This document shows, piece after piece, positions 44,567 through 54,577 of a stretch of 64,000 nucleotides of DNA. The notes beneath the pieces are model-generated. The model was given only the letters and a program-made list of their open reading frames with translations, had not been told where the DNA came from and searched no databases. The stretch covers positions 62,001 through 126,000 of the forward strand of contig JAJZRX010000002.1 of assembly GCA_021850095.1 (NCBI GenBank). Direction: 5' to 3'. A program made the translations under genes and the position numbers. The first letter of the stretch is position 1, and the number at the start of each line of letters is the position of its first letter. The DNA comes from Deltaproteobacteria bacterium (GTDB lineage Bacteria > Desulfobacterota > Desulfuromonadia > Geobacterales > Pseudopelobacteraceae).

Positions 44567-45784
44567 CTATTTTTTCTCCGGCAGCGCAACAACGGCGCCG
44601 TCCTTGAGCTTGTCCAGAGGTTTCAGCGCCAGCTTGTCGCCCGATTTCAGCCCGGAAACCTCCACCAGATCCCCCAATTTTGCTCCGCGAACAACCGGGG
44701 TGAAGACGACCCGTTCCCCCGTGACCAGATAAACCCCTTCGCGCCCGGCAACCGTGACGATGGCAGCTGGATTGACGACAATCCGCGCCTTCTGATCAGC
44801 CGGCCCGGCTTCCCGCTCCAGAAAAGCGACCTTGGCGCTCATTTCCGGGTAGATGCGCTCGTCATGCTCCAGAAAACGGACCTTGACCATGACCGAAGCC
44901 TTGCTGCGGTCGGCGGTCGGCACGATCGTATGGACGACACCCCGGAAACGGCTGCCCGGCAGGGCATCCAGGGTGATTTCACAGGGCTGCCCCTTTTTAA
45001 CCTGATACAGGTTGGATTCGGACACATCCGCCTCCACCTGCAGCGAGTCCAGATCGGCGATCGTCACCACCGCCGCCTTGGCGTTGGCCGCCGCCCCCAA
45101 CGGGGTGATGATATCGCCCACATCGGCGTTTTTGGTCAGTACAACCGCATCAAAAGGCGCCCGGATCAGGCTGTAGTCCAGATTGACCCGGGCCCCCTGC
45201 AGGGCGGCCTGGGCGCTCCTGATCCCCGCCTCGCCACCGGCGGCCTGGGCCGCGCTGCGTTTGAAACGCGCTTCGGCGGCGTCATACTCGGCCTGGGAGA
45301 CGATCCCCTGGCCAAGCAGTTCCTGCTGGCGGCGGAACGACTGACCGGCATCCGCCAGCTCGGCTTTGGACTGCTCCAGCACGGTCTTGGAATTTTGAAG
45401 AGCGGCTTCGGCCTGGCGCAGCACCGCTTCACTATCCCTGTTCTCCAGCCGGGCTATAATCTGGCCACCACTGACCCGGCTCCCCTCCTCGACCCCGATC
45501 CACTCCAGCCGCCCGGTGGTTTTTGACGCGACCGCCGCCTTGCGCTGGGCCACGACATAGCCGCTTGAATTCAGCAGGGTGAAGGACTGGGTGGGGAAGA
45601 ACTGCACGACACTGACGGTTTCAATGGCCACCGGCCGGCCGCGCAGGAAAAACAGCAACGCAAGCGCAATGGCAGCACATACAACGGCGGCAACGGCGCC
45701 GCGCAGCCAGCTGCGCCGTCCGGAGCGGGAAGGTGTCTGACGGGCCTTGTCGATCGAAAGCTTATCCAGAACATCGCTTGGCAT
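44567..45784 (-). CDS. Membrane fusion protein, MacA/HlyD family
   Basis: A 405-aa periplasmic adaptor with one N-terminal transmembrane helix (VAAVVCAAIALALLFFLRG), lipoyl half-motifs (GRLEWIGVEEGSRVSGGQIIARLENRD and SLIRAPFDAVVLTKNADVGDIITP) flanking a helical hairpin rich in Ala/Glu/Gln, and a beta-barrel (ITLDALPGSRFRGVVHTI). It bridges the MacB-like permease to an outer-membrane channel. Confidence 0.92.
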   Translation of the reverse strand: MPSDVLDKLSIDKARQTPSRSGRRSWLRGAVAAVVCAAIALALLFFLRGRPVAIETVSVVQFFPTQSFTLLNSSGYVVAQRKAAVASKTTGRLEWIGVEEGSRVSGGQIIARLENRDSEAVLRQAEAALQNSKTVLEQSKAELADAGQSFRRQQELLGQGIVSQAEYDAAEARFKRSAAQAAGGEAGIRSAQAALQGARVNLDYSLIRAPFDAVVLTKNADVGDIITPLGAAANAKAAVVTIADLDSLQVEADVSESNLYQVKKGQPCEITLDALPGSRFRGVVHTIVPTADRSKASVMVKVRFLEHDERIYPEMSAKVAFLEREAGPADQKARIVVNPAAIVTVAGREGVYLVTGERVVFTPVVRGAKLGDLVEVSGLKSGDKLALKPLDKLKDGAVVALPEKK

Positions 45785-45851
45785 AAAGGAGCCTTTTTGA
45801 CAGGAGGTTAGGATTGTGTGCCATTTTTTGTCATACCATTTTCAGGCTTGA

Positions 45852-47306
<1,455 letters not shown>

Positions 47307-47327
47307 GCCATACATTGCACCAACACA

Positions 47328-47353
47328 CGGGCGGAGGAAACTCCGCCCTTTGT
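47328..47353 (+). terminator. Hairpin between eno and pgi
   Basis: GGGCGGAG, GAAA tetraloop, CTCCGCCC then TTTGTGT: an 8-bp stem with a short T-run. It may be a partial terminator or a processing stem, as pgi begins 26 bases later. Confidence 0.7.
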
Positions 47354-47378
47354 GTATCCGGCAACCAAGGAGCCACCT

Positions 47379-48965
47379 ATGAACCAGCTCGAATTGTGGA
47401 AGCGTTATTCATCGTTGCTGTGCCACTGTCCCGAAATCGGCCTTTCTCTCGATATCAGCCGCATGAAGTTTGACGACGGCTTCCTGGAACGCATGGAACC
47501 GGCCCTGCAACGAGCCTTCAACGAAATGAAGGAACTGGAAGACGGGTCAATCGCCAACCCGGACGAAGGGCGCATGGTCGGACATTACTGGCTGCGAAAC
47601 CCTCCCTTGGCTCCCACCAAAGAGCTGCGCTGCGAGATCGAAGCGGCCATCAACCAGGTGGCGACCTTCAGCCGCCAGATCCAGAGCGGAGCCATCAAAA
47701 CCCAGAACGGCCAGCCCTTCGACAGAATGCTGATCATCGGCATCGGCGGTTCGGCCCTGGGACCGCAGTTCGTGGCCGACGCGCTTTCATCATCCGATGA
47801 CAAGCTGAAAACCCATTTCCTCGACAACACCGATCCGGACGGCATCGACCGGGTTTTTGCCGAGCTGGGGAATGACATCTCCCGCACCTTGGCGATCGTC
47901 ATCTCCAAAAGCGGCTCCACCAAGGAGACCCGCAACGGCATGCTGGAAGCCCAGGCGGCCTATCGCCGGGCCGGGCTGGAGTTTGCCCGGCACGCCGTGG
48001 CGGTGACTGGCCACGACAGCGAGCTGGACAAACTGGCACGATCGGAAGGCTGGCTGGAGCGTTTCCCGATGTGGGACTGGGTCGGGGGGCGCACTTCGGT
48101 GACCTCGACGGTCGGCCTGCTGCCGGCTGCCCTGCAGGGTTTTGACATCAACGCCCTGCTGGCCGGGGCCGGAGAATGCGACCGGATTACCCGCGGCACG
48201 GAAACCAGGCGCAACCCGGCCGCGCTGATGGCGCTGATGTGGCACCACGCCACAGGGGGGCGCGGCCAGAAGGACCTGGTGATGCTGCCCTACAAGGATC
48301 GCCTGCTGCTGCTTTCACGCTACCTGCAGCAGCTGATCATGGAGTCGATCGGCAAGGAGCTTGATCGAAAGGGTGCTGTTGTCAACCAGGGACTGACGGT
48401 TTACGGCAACAAAGGCTCCACCGACCAGCACGCCTATGTGCAGCAGCTGCGCGAAGGGGTGGCCAACTTTTTCCTGACGTTTATCGAAGTCCTCAAGGAT
48501 CGTGAGGGTGATTCAATGCAGGTTGAAGAGGGCATCACCAGCGGCGACTTCCTGTTCGGCTTTTTCCAAGGCACCCGCCAGGCGCTGTATGACAAGGGGC
48601 GCGAATCAATGACCATCACGGTGCAGCAGGTTGACGCTTTCACGGTCGGCGTCCTGATCGCGCTTTTCGAGCGCACGGTCGGACTGTACGCCAGCCTGGT
48701 GGACATCAACGCCTACCACCAGCCGGGGGTCGAAGCCGGCAAAAAAGCGGCCGGAACGGTCATTGCGCTGCAGAAGGAGGTCATGGCATTGCTCGGGAAG
48801 GAGCAAAGGGCAATGAATGCTGAAGAGATCGCCACTTTGATAGGTAAAAGCGAGGAGGTTGAATCGGTATTTTCGATCCTGCGCCACTTGGCTGCCAACC
48901 CTGACCGGGGCATTATCAGCAGTGAGCAGGGAACGGTGCACAACACAACGTTTCAACGCAAATAA
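47379..48965 (+). CDS. pgi: Glucose-6-phosphate isomerase
   Basis: A 528-aa enzyme. Start at ATG 47379 (AAGGAG seven bases before). Seen: [25 protein letters not shown] (sugar-phosphate binding), the PGI signature [11 protein letters not shown], and [16 protein letters not shown] with the catalytic region. Linked with eno, reflecting gluconeogenesis and glycolysis in one unit. Confidence 0.96.
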   Translation: MNQLELWKRYSSLLCHCPEIGLSLDISRMKFDDGFLERMEPALQRAFNEMKELEDGSIANPDEGRMVGHYWLRNPPLAPTKELRCEIEAAINQVATFSRQIQSGAIKTQNGQPFDRMLIIGIGGSALGPQFVADALSSSDDKLKTHFLDNTDPDGIDRVFAELGNDISRTLAIVISKSGSTKETRNGMLEAQAAYRRAGLEFARHAVAVTGHDSELDKLARSEGWLERFPMWDWVGGRTSVTSTVGLLPAALQGFDINALLAGAGECDRITRGTETRRNPAALMALMWHHATGGRGQKDLVMLPYKDRLLLLSRYLQQLIMESIGKELDRKGAVVNQGLTVYGNKGSTDQHAYVQQLREGVANFFLTFIEVLKDREGDSMQVEEGITSGDFLFGFFQGTRQALYDKGRESMTITVQQVDAFTVGVLIALFERTVGLYASLVDINAYHQPGVEAGKKAAGTVIALQKEVMALLGKEQRAMNAEEIATLIGKSEEVESVFSILRHLAANPDRGIISSEQGTVHNTTFQRK

Positions 48966-48984
48966 CATCTTGTAATGCATAGTT

Positions 48985-49028
48985 TACAACACTACCCGCC
49001 AGGAAAATCACTTGGCGGGCAGTGTTGT
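48985..49028. terminator. Two-way hairpin after pgi
   Basis: ACAACACTACCCGCCA, 11-base loop, TGGCGGGCAGTGTTGT: a 15-pair stem with one mismatch, between convergent pgi and the Cas4-like gene. Lacks a clear T-run on either side but is well placed. Confidence 0.5.
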
Positions 49029-49060
49029 TATGATGCATGGCTTTAGGTGGCAGTCTTTGT

Positions 49061-49765
49061 CTACAAAGTCAAAAACGGAGTTCGCGGCACATCAGCCCAG
49101 CAATATCCCGTAAAGTCACAATCATACGGTTTTTTGCACTGCCGACCGATGCCAATTTTCGGCATATCTCCCTTGAGCATGGTTCTCTGAAGATCTATTT
49201 CTGAGCGAATCGCCTCCTGCCGCCGAAGCACCTCTGCGGTGACATCAATCCAGACGAAAATATTCTCCGGCTCAACATCCCCATTCCGGACATAGCGGGC
49301 AGTGAGCAGAACCAGAGATGCCTTCTCGACACGAATGCCGGAGTTGGTTACAACATAATACTGCACCGCTATGTCATGTATGTAATTTTCTTTAGCGATT
49401 GTCGATGCCTTGACCTCACCCAGATGCCAGCCTGCAGGAGATTTTGTCAGAAGGTCGGCTTTTATGAATACATTATCGTAGGAAAACGCGGCTTCAAAGA
49501 TCGTGTCCGTCCCGGAATCAATCAGGCGGCGGGTCATTTCAATCTGCTCTGCCAACGGCACGTCATCAAACGGCACTTCGATCCCGTCAGGAAACATCTG
49601 TTGCGCCAACCTGCCAACCTTATGTCCGAAATCAAATACCGCTTGTTTGTCATCGCCGACTTCATCCTTCAGTTCCGGGCGATGAGTCTGAAGCCACAAC
49701 GCCTTATGGCACTGCATTCCTTTGATAAAGCGTGATTTACTGAGAAAGGGGATGTATTCGTTCAT
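49061..49765 (-). CDS. Cas4/RecB-like Fe-S nuclease, short form
   Basis: A 234-aa protein. Seen: KSRFIKGMQCHKALWL with Cys19, IKADLL with Asp104, HLGEVKAST with Glu117-Val-Lys119 (the D...ExK active site), IHDIAVQYYV, and cysteines 210, 216 and 222 in CKKPYDCDFTGYC, which with Cys19 should hold a 4Fe-4S cluster as in Cas4 and AddB. Many such proteins carry a C-terminal DUF2779 domain; this one stops short of it. No CRISPR array or cas genes are nearby. Last gene of the island; own predicted promoter with a shared 16-bp site at 49826-49841. Confidence 0.8.
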   Translation of the reverse strand: MNEYIPFLSKSRFIKGMQCHKALWLQTHRPELKDEVGDDKQAVFDFGHKVGRLAQQMFPDGIEVPFDDVPLAEQIEMTRRLIDSGTDTIFEAAFSYDNVFIKADLLTKSPAGWHLGEVKASTIAKENYIHDIAVQYYVVTNSGIRVEKASLVLLTARYVRNGDVEPENIFVWIDVTAEVLRRQEAIRSEIDLQRTMLKGDMPKIGIGRQCKKPYDCDFTGYCWADVPRTPFLTL

Positions 49766-49825
49766 AATGATTCTGCTCTCCTGTGTTCTGAACTTTGTGT
49801 GATGGTGCCAACGTATCAGAAGCGA

Positions 49826-49841
49826 GAGTCATTTCTGGACA
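49826..49841 (-). promoter_or_regulatory. Shared 16-bp site C, upstream of the Cas4-like gene
   Basis: Minus strand TGTCCAGAAATGACTC, matching 11-12 of 16 bases of sites A and B (TGTCCAC-NN-CTGTCAC). GATACG follows at the same distance as the -10-like boxes at A and B. It lies 61 bases upstream of the 49765 start codon. Confidence 0.6.
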
Positions 49842-49856
49842 CAGGAGAGGTAAATG

Positions 49857-50684
49857 CTATTGCATCTTTTTCAAGGCGATGAGCTCCTCATCGATTGTTT
49901 CCGGAGAGCGAGCGCCGGCGAAATACGACCTATCGCCGTCATTCCGTGGCGCCCATGCCGATACATAGCGGGCAAAAATATCAGCGAATGGTGACTTCAG
50001 GCTGTTCAGGCAATTCACCACATCCGCAAAGGTTATCTGCCTGATGGCCGATAGATCGTAGTTCCTGACCTTTGCCATTTCCTCATTGGTAAAACCTGCT
50101 GGCTGCAGCATGATGATTTCGCACGAAGAAATGTCTTTGATCACCTCTATTTTGTCAATCAGCTCGCCGACGCCCTGTTTTTTTACGGAATATAATTTCT
50201 CTTTGATGCCGGAAGACATTGAAATAAAACCAAGCTGTTCCAGCAAACTGAACAGGTGAAAATATTTCTGCTTATCGCCGGTTGCCTTGAATACCTGGCG
50301 AAGATCAGTCAAAATATTTTTGAATCCGCCACCTGCTTCCTCAATATGCTTTTTGGCTTTGAAGAGGTATTCGAATTGCTCATCCCGCAACGAACCCATA
50401 TCAGTTTTGAATTCGATCAGATAAACCGTAGACAGCGATTTTGAGAACATCACATAGTCAACATTGACGGTGTGGTTTTCATTACCATGACGGAGCGGAA
50501 ACTCGGGAATAATGGCCGGTGACAGTTCAACACGATTGTCGTCGGTGCTCAGTTTTGCCTCCATAATCTCTTTCAGATACAGTGAAAAGAAGATGTCAGC
50601 CCGGCGCTCCAACTGATATTTGGGCAGGTTCCTCCACAGGGTAAGGTTCTGGAATATTTTTTCAACTGCCTGTTGTTCATTCAT
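49857..50684 (-). CDS. PD-(D/E)XK-like nuclease-fold protein, unknown
   Basis: A 275-aa protein with a strong GGGGGAG ribosome site. VNVDYVMFSKSLSTVYLIEFKTDMG contains Asp76, Glu91 and Lys93 in the spacing of a PD-(D/E)XK active site, and an upstream Glu lies in LYLKEIMEAKL. The C-terminal half is helical with no known motif. I do not recognise the family. It sits between the 98-aa unknown and the Cas4-like gene, same strand. A restriction-like nuclease is the best guess. Confidence 0.65.
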   Translation of the reverse strand: MNEQQAVEKIFQNLTLWRNLPKYQLERRADIFFSLYLKEIMEAKLSTDDNRVELSPAIIPEFPLRHGNENHTVNVDYVMFSKSLSTVYLIEFKTDMGSLRDEQFEYLFKAKKHIEEAGGGFKNILTDLRQVFKATGDKQKYFHLFSLLEQLGFISMSSGIKEKLYSVKKQGVGELIDKIEVIKDISSCEIIMLQPAGFTNEEMAKVRNYDLSAIRQITFADVVNCLNSLKSPFADIFARYVSAWAPRNDGDRSYFAGARSPETIDEELIALKKMQ

Positions 50685-50751
50685 AAAACTCCCCCATACA
50701 TAGTCGTTAGTTTTAATTCCGTTTCTTCAATAGCATACAGAAGATACTGGG

Positions 50752-51048
50752 TCAGTTGTAGTGAACATCATATTCAATTTCATACACCTGATCCCTCAAA
50801 CCGAACAGATAAACTATCTCGGCGATCATCCCCTGTGAAATACGAGGTGAAATGTAAACCCTGTAGACGCCGCGCAACGTAAAATAAACCACCCTGCCAC
50901 GTGGCCAGTGTTCGTAAGGCAGCCTTTTCAGTAACCATTCAGATCTGGTTGAAGGGACAAGCTTCTCATGCCATTCAAAATGACCGCCATGCTGAAGTGC
51001 ATCTCCGTAAGGCTCGGCTTCTTCTGTCGTAACCATATCACAGCCCAT
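50752..51048 (-). CDS. Hypothetical protein, 98 aa
   Basis: Aromatic-rich small protein (WLLKRLPYEHWPRGRVVYFTLRG, VYRVYISPRISQG, QVYEIEYDVHYN). No ribosome site is clear before the ATG at 51048 or the one at 51036, but the composition is coding-like and it lies 63 bases downstream of the AAA gene and 67 bases before the nuclease-like gene, in one leftward unit. Family not recognised; an HTH or adaptor role cannot be argued from sequence. Confidence 0.6.
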   Translation of the reverse strand: MGCDMVTTEEAEPYGDALQHGGHFEWHEKLVPSTRSEWLLKRLPYEHWPRGRVVYFTLRGVYRVYISPRISQGMIAEIVYLFGLRDQVYEIEYDVHYN

Positions 51049-51111
51049 TCTTTACTACCCAGTAAATACCGACTTTTGGTATATCCGGATCGATTTGTCT
51101 TTCAACATATC

Positions 51112-53355
51112 TCATGCTGAAACCGACCTTCCCCCAAACAGCACTCCTGCTTTTTTACTGCCCCTATACCCGGAAATGACCTCCGTCACATCGATAATGC
51201 CGGTATGATCCCGCCCGGAAATTATGGCGCGGACTTTGGCCTGCCGGGAAATGAAGCCGATCTCCGACAGGTGCATCGGATAACGTTCTACCAAATCAAC
51301 CAGATCATCATCACTGATCGACCCGCAGCCGATATTTTTCTCCCAATGACGCATCTGCAGCTCTTCCGGCGGGTGGGCCAGAGTGATCATCTGGTGGAAC
51401 TCCACCGGCACCAGTCCGGACTTGACGTCTCTGGTAACAAGGCAGAACAGCCCTTTGTTGTTGCGCAGTTGATGGAACATCTCGCCGTACATCAGATTGG
51501 TGGCCTTGTCATAGCCGGAATCGATCAGCCGTGCCACATCGCCGTTGTAATCAATGAACAGAGTCATGTTTCGACAGGCAGAACTATTGAGGAATGCCGC
51601 CACCATCGGGTAGATGCGACGCTGAGAGACCATATCCAGCACCTTGTCATCCTCCGCCATAGATGAAACCCTGGCGATGTCGAAGGCCTGCACATCCATG
51701 CCGATCTCAACGGCAAGGCCGCATGCCGCCTTGATGCCGGTGGTGATATCGCTGCAGTTGAAAAGCAGATTGAAACCGGTCTCTTCCCGGCGCAGCCACT
51801 GCCAGCCCCTGGCAAGCCCCTGCAACTGGTCACGCTGCTGACGGCTTACGGGAACGACTTCCAGCGACGGCAGCGGCGGGAGTTTTTCACATAAGCGGCT
51901 CATGTCGTTCATAGTCGCGGTCTGGAGTGTCGCGGCGTGCTCCAGGGCCTCCAGTGTCAATGATATGGTGCCGTCACTGGCCGATGGAATCGAGGTCACA
52001 GCCATCAGGATGCTGTTTTTGATCAGTCCCCCGGAAAACGGGAAGCGTTCCGCCAGTGCCTGCAAGTCCACATCAGGTGCAAACATTACTTCAGGCGGCA
52101 GCAGGGCGCGCCACATCTGCTCCCGCAGTTGAGTCTCCGGCAGTTCAAATTTGACCTTCATGGCCAGACGGCGCTCCATGGCCGGGTCAAGCTCCAGCGG
52201 TTTATTGGTGGCCATGATGGTGATGCAGCGGGATTTCTCGATTTCAAGCAGCAGGGAGCGGCTCAGCCGGGTTTCACTGCGGCCGAAGATATCGTCACAC
52301 TCGTCAAGGAAGACGATTCCTCCCAGCAGAGCCGCCTCGCGGAACAACATGGCGAGGATGTCGTCATCAGAAACAGGGATCTTCGGCATATCCTCCAGGT
52401 TGAGCGATACCAGCGGGCAGCCGAGATGATTGGCCAGCCCCTTGGCCAGCATGGTCTTGCCGGTTCCGGAAGGGCCATGGAAGAGGAAGGTCAGGCCGGT
52501 ACCATAGCCGAAAAAATCATCCAAACGCTCAAGACAGCCGTTTTTACGGCCGGCCAGATAGTGCTCGGCGCTGCTGATCACATCCTGCTTGACGCTGTCC
52601 GGGAGTACCACCTGTGACAGGTTGACGGAGGAATGCTCCTGTCGTATGAAACGGAAGGCGACATGGTACTGATTCTCATCCCCCAGGATATGCCGTACGT
52701 AGCGCTCATGCAGATAGACCGACATCCGCAGGATGCTGGCGGTGCTGTCAACGCAGTTATGGTTCGCGTACAGTATGTCGCGGTTGAGAAGAGTGCCGCG
52801 GATATTGAAATAGTGCCGGTATTCAAGCTGCTGCCCGAGATTCTCGGAGATTATCGAGAGCAGCGGGCCGATCTCCATGCCATTGTCGCTGCCACGCTCC
52901 AATCTGCTGGCTTGATAGGTTAAGCAGAAACCGGGCGATGAGAACTGCATCAGAAGCAGCATCACGATCTGCCGCTCCACCCTGTCCAGCTCCCATTTGT
53001 CGCAAAAGTCGATAAAATTGAGCCGTATCCCCTGTTGCCGGGAGAGTTCCTCCCGTTGCCGGTTTTCTCCCGCAGTGGTCTGTAGCAAACCCTGAACCTG
53101 CTGTAGGCTTGTCCCGCTTGCCAGAAAGGAAAAACGTACTTCCCGCTCCGGACCATCATCGTTGTCGGCACCAGGGCCGGTACGATACGCGGCTGCCGCG
53201 ACCATCAGCTTTGCTTCATACTCCAGCGCCTCCAGATGGTTATTACTGCTGGCAAACGGCACAATCTCAACCGTGCTGTCGCGATGAGAGTTCAGGGCAA
53301 TAATCTGGGCCGCATTGGTCGTCATATGGCCGGTCTGCATAATAGTTGCTTGCAT
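51112..53355 (-). CDS. AAA ATPase with one active and one degenerate AAA domain
   Basis: A 747-aa protein. N-domain to about 265; first AAA domain: Walker A GPSGTGKT (294-301), Walker B IVFLDECDD (347-355), sensor MATNKP, arginine finger PAMERR, sensor-2 FPFSGGLIK. A second AAA-like domain (505-715) mirrors it part by part, but the P-loop is replaced by NCSDITTG and Walker B by LFIDYNGD, so it should not bind ATP. ATG 53355 with GGGGG seven bases upstream, 11 bases after the ClpP-like gene. It may be a remodelling or unfolding partner of the ClpP-like protease, but it is not ClpX, ClpA or Lon (inference). Confidence 0.85.
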   Translation of the reverse strand: MQATIMQTGHMTTNAAQIIALNSHRDSTVEIVPFASSNNHLEALEYEAKLMVAAAAYRTGPGADNDDGPEREVRFSFLASGTSLQQVQGLLQTTAGENRQREELSRQQGIRLNFIDFCDKWELDRVERQIVMLLLMQFSSPGFCLTYQASRLERGSDNGMEIGPLLSIISENLGQQLEYRHYFNIRGTLLNRDILYANHNCVDSTASILRMSVYLHERYVRHILGDENQYHVAFRFIRQEHSSVNLSQVVLPDSVKQDVISSAEHYLAGRKNGCLERLDDFFGYGTGLTFLFHGPSGTGKTMLAKGLANHLGCPLVSLNLEDMPKIPVSDDDILAMLFREAALLGGIVFLDECDDIFGRSETRLSRSLLLEIEKSRCITIMATNKPLELDPAMERRLAMKVKFELPETQLREQMWRALLPPEVMFAPDVDLQALAERFPFSGGLIKNSILMAVTSIPSASDGTISLTLEALEHAATLQTATMNDMSRLCEKLPPLPSLEVVPVSRQQRDQLQGLARGWQWLRREETGFNLLFNCSDITTGIKAACGLAVEIGMDVQAFDIARVSSMAEDDKVLDMVSQRRIYPMVAAFLNSSACRNMTLFIDYNGDVARLIDSGYDKATNLMYGEMFHQLRNNKGLFCLVTRDVKSGLVPVEFHQMITLAHPPEELQMRHWEKNIGCGSISDDDLVDLVERYPMHLSEIGFISRQAKVRAIISGRDHTGIIDVTEVISGYRGSKKAGVLFGGRSVSA

Positions 53356-53366
53356 AGATTTCCCCC

Positions 53367-53936
53367 TTATCCACGTTTCCGAACAGGTTCCACAACATCA
53401 GCCAGCCCGAACTGGATGGCCTCATCCGGCGTCAACCAGGTATCCACATCGCGCAGCAGGTATTTTTCCAGTTCGTCCTTATGCTTGATGTTGGAATACG
53501 ACAGATAGTGCTGGAGGATGCGCTCGTGCTCCAGATCTTCTTCCTTGCGACTGGCGATCAGCTGGCTGTGATTGCCGAAGTTGAAAGCGGAGAAGCGATG
53601 GGAGAGGATTGAAGTGCGGGGGGTGATGACCCGGCGACCTTTCTCGCCGGTCATGAAGATCAGGAGCCCCATGCTGGCGATCATGCCGATGCCGGTGGTG
53701 TAGATCGGGATACGCGACCACTCCATGATGTCGATGATGGAGAAGCCGGCCGGGCAGGAACCGCCCGGCGAATTGATGATCATCTGGATCTGGTTGACCT
53801 CACCCTTGATGTTGAGGTCGATGATCTCCTTGCAGACGCCTTCAGCGGTGCCGCCGCTGATCGCCCCGGAGATGTAGATGATGCCGTAGTCTTTGAGTCC
53901 GTTGTCTTTCTGCTGCTTGTCGGTGTCTGCTGCCAT
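53367..53936 (-). CDS. ClpP-like serine protease
   Basis: A 189-aa protein with the ClpP/crotonase fold: IIYISGAISGGTAEGV, INSPGGSCPAGFSIIDIM, catalytic Ser88 in GMIASMGLL, His113 in ILSHRF and Asp163 in LLRDVDTWLTPDEA; the triad is complete. C-terminus is short. It is divergent from housekeeping ClpP and has no clpX next to it. AAGGAGG ribosome site; shared 16-bp site B lies 48 bases upstream. Paired with the AAA protein, expected to degrade proteins in an ATP-dependent way (inference). Confidence 0.88.
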   Translation of the reverse strand: MAADTDKQQKDNGLKDYGIIYISGAISGGTAEGVCKEIIDLNIKGEVNQIQMIINSPGGSCPAGFSIIDIMEWSRIPIYTTGIGMIASMGLLIFMTGEKGRRVITPRTSILSHRFSAFNFGNHSQLIASRKEEDLEHERILQHYLSYSNIKHKDELEKYLLRDVDTWLTPDEAIQFGLADVVEPVRKRG

Positions 53937-53983
53937 GGTGGCGCCTCCTTGAAAATGTGTTGATCAAGGAGTACACCCGGGGT

Positions 53984-53999
53984 GTGACAGAAGTGGACA
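53984..53999 (-). promoter_or_regulatory. Shared 16-bp site B, upstream of the ClpP-like gene
   Basis: Minus strand TGTCCACTTCTGTCAC, identical to site A at 14 of 16 bases. TGTACT follows 18 bases later. The two half-words TGTCCAC and TGTCAC are direct repeats about one helical turn apart. Confidence 0.75.
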
Positions 54000-54013
54000 A
54001 TCAAAAATCGCAG

Positions 54014-54340
54014 CTACATCATTGGCAACCAGGCGAGCAGCTTTCGAATGCCCTTGATCCGGTTCATGCCCTTTGCCACATTTTGTTCGGAACGATCCTG
54101 CGACTTGGGTTGGTAGGCTTTCAGTGCTCTGATGGCGCGGGGGGTGAAGGTGTGGTTGAAATGCAGGGCACCCAGGGCCGTGAGGCGCACCGCTGATGAT
54201 TCGTCGTTAAGTGCCTGGAGAGCGATGTCCAACGCCTTGGATGAACCAACTTTCTGCAGAGAGGAGACCGCCTGTGCCCTGACAGCACTTTCGCTGTCGG
54301 AAAACTCTTCGATGAGCAATTTCTCGATATGTTCAGCCAT
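54014..54340 (-). CDS. Small HEAT-repeat protein
   Basis: A 108-aa helical protein: EEFSDSESAVRAQAVSSLQKVGSS and ALNDESSAVRLTALGALHFNH are HEAT/phycobilin-lyase-like repeats, followed by a basic tail (KGMNRIKGIRKLLAW). Start at ATG 54340; an in-frame TTG at 54355 is also possible. Follows the 37-aa ORF by 23 bases; may be a scaffold or adaptor of the AAA/ClpP pair. Confidence 0.75.
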   Translation of the reverse strand: MAEHIEKLLIEEFSDSESAVRAQAVSSLQKVGSSKALDIALQALNDESSAVRLTALGALHFNHTFTPRAIRALKAYQPKSQDRSEQNVAKGMNRIKGIRKLLAWLPMM

Positions 54341-54363
54341 AATTCGATGTTTCAAAGCCGCTT

Positions 54364-54477
54364 TTAACCGTTCACCGATACCGCGCCATGAACTACGAAT
54401 ATTGCCATCCCCTCAAACCATGGCCCGATTGTTTTGATAAATCGCCTAAAATCTGTGTCTGTCTGTATGTGTTCCAT
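54364..54477 (-). CDS. 37-aa ORF with a strong ribosome site
   Basis: MEHIQTDTDFRRFIKTIGPW then FEGMAIFVVHGAVSVNG, stop. A GGGGGAG ribosome site lies five bases before the ATG, the same as at other genes of this island, so it is likely translated. First gene downstream of site A. No known family; it could be a leader peptide or small subunit. Confidence 0.55.
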   Translation of the reverse strand: MEHIQTDTDFRRFIKTIGPWFEGMAIFVVHGAVSVNG

Positions 54478-54496
54478 TGTCTCCCCCTTTCCGTAA

Positions 54497-54525
54497 TTGC
54501 TCATCCTTTGATTGCAGGCTATAGT
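54497..54525 (+). promoter_or_regulatory. Sigma-70-type promoter of the WYL gene
   Basis: TTGCTC, 17-base spacer, TATAGT. Its start point would fall just before or in site A (54532-54547). The CTATAG core also serves as the -10 of the leftward promoter on the other strand. Confidence 0.6.
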
Positions 54526-54531
54526 CTGGCA

Positions 54532-54547
54532 GTGACAGTTGTGGACA
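54532..54547. promoter_or_regulatory. Shared 16-bp site A, between the WYL gene and the leftward unit
   Basis: GTGACAGTTGTGGACA on the plus strand. On the minus strand TGTCCACAACTGTCAC is followed 18 bases later by TATAGC and then the 37-aa ORF. On the plus strand it overlaps the expected WYL transcript start, so it could be an operator for both directions. Confidence 0.75.
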
Positions 54548-54577
54548 CAAGAAGCGATCAGAAATGAGGTAGCTGAC

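Noticed and set aside
49061-49765. Part of a CRISPR-Cas locus
   Set aside because: No repeat-spacer array and no cas1, cas2 or effector gene in the window; the Cas4-like protein stands alone.
53367-53936. Housekeeping ClpP of a tig-clpP-clpX operon
   Set aside because: No tig, clpX or lon gene is adjacent, and the sequence is clearly divergent from usual ClpP.
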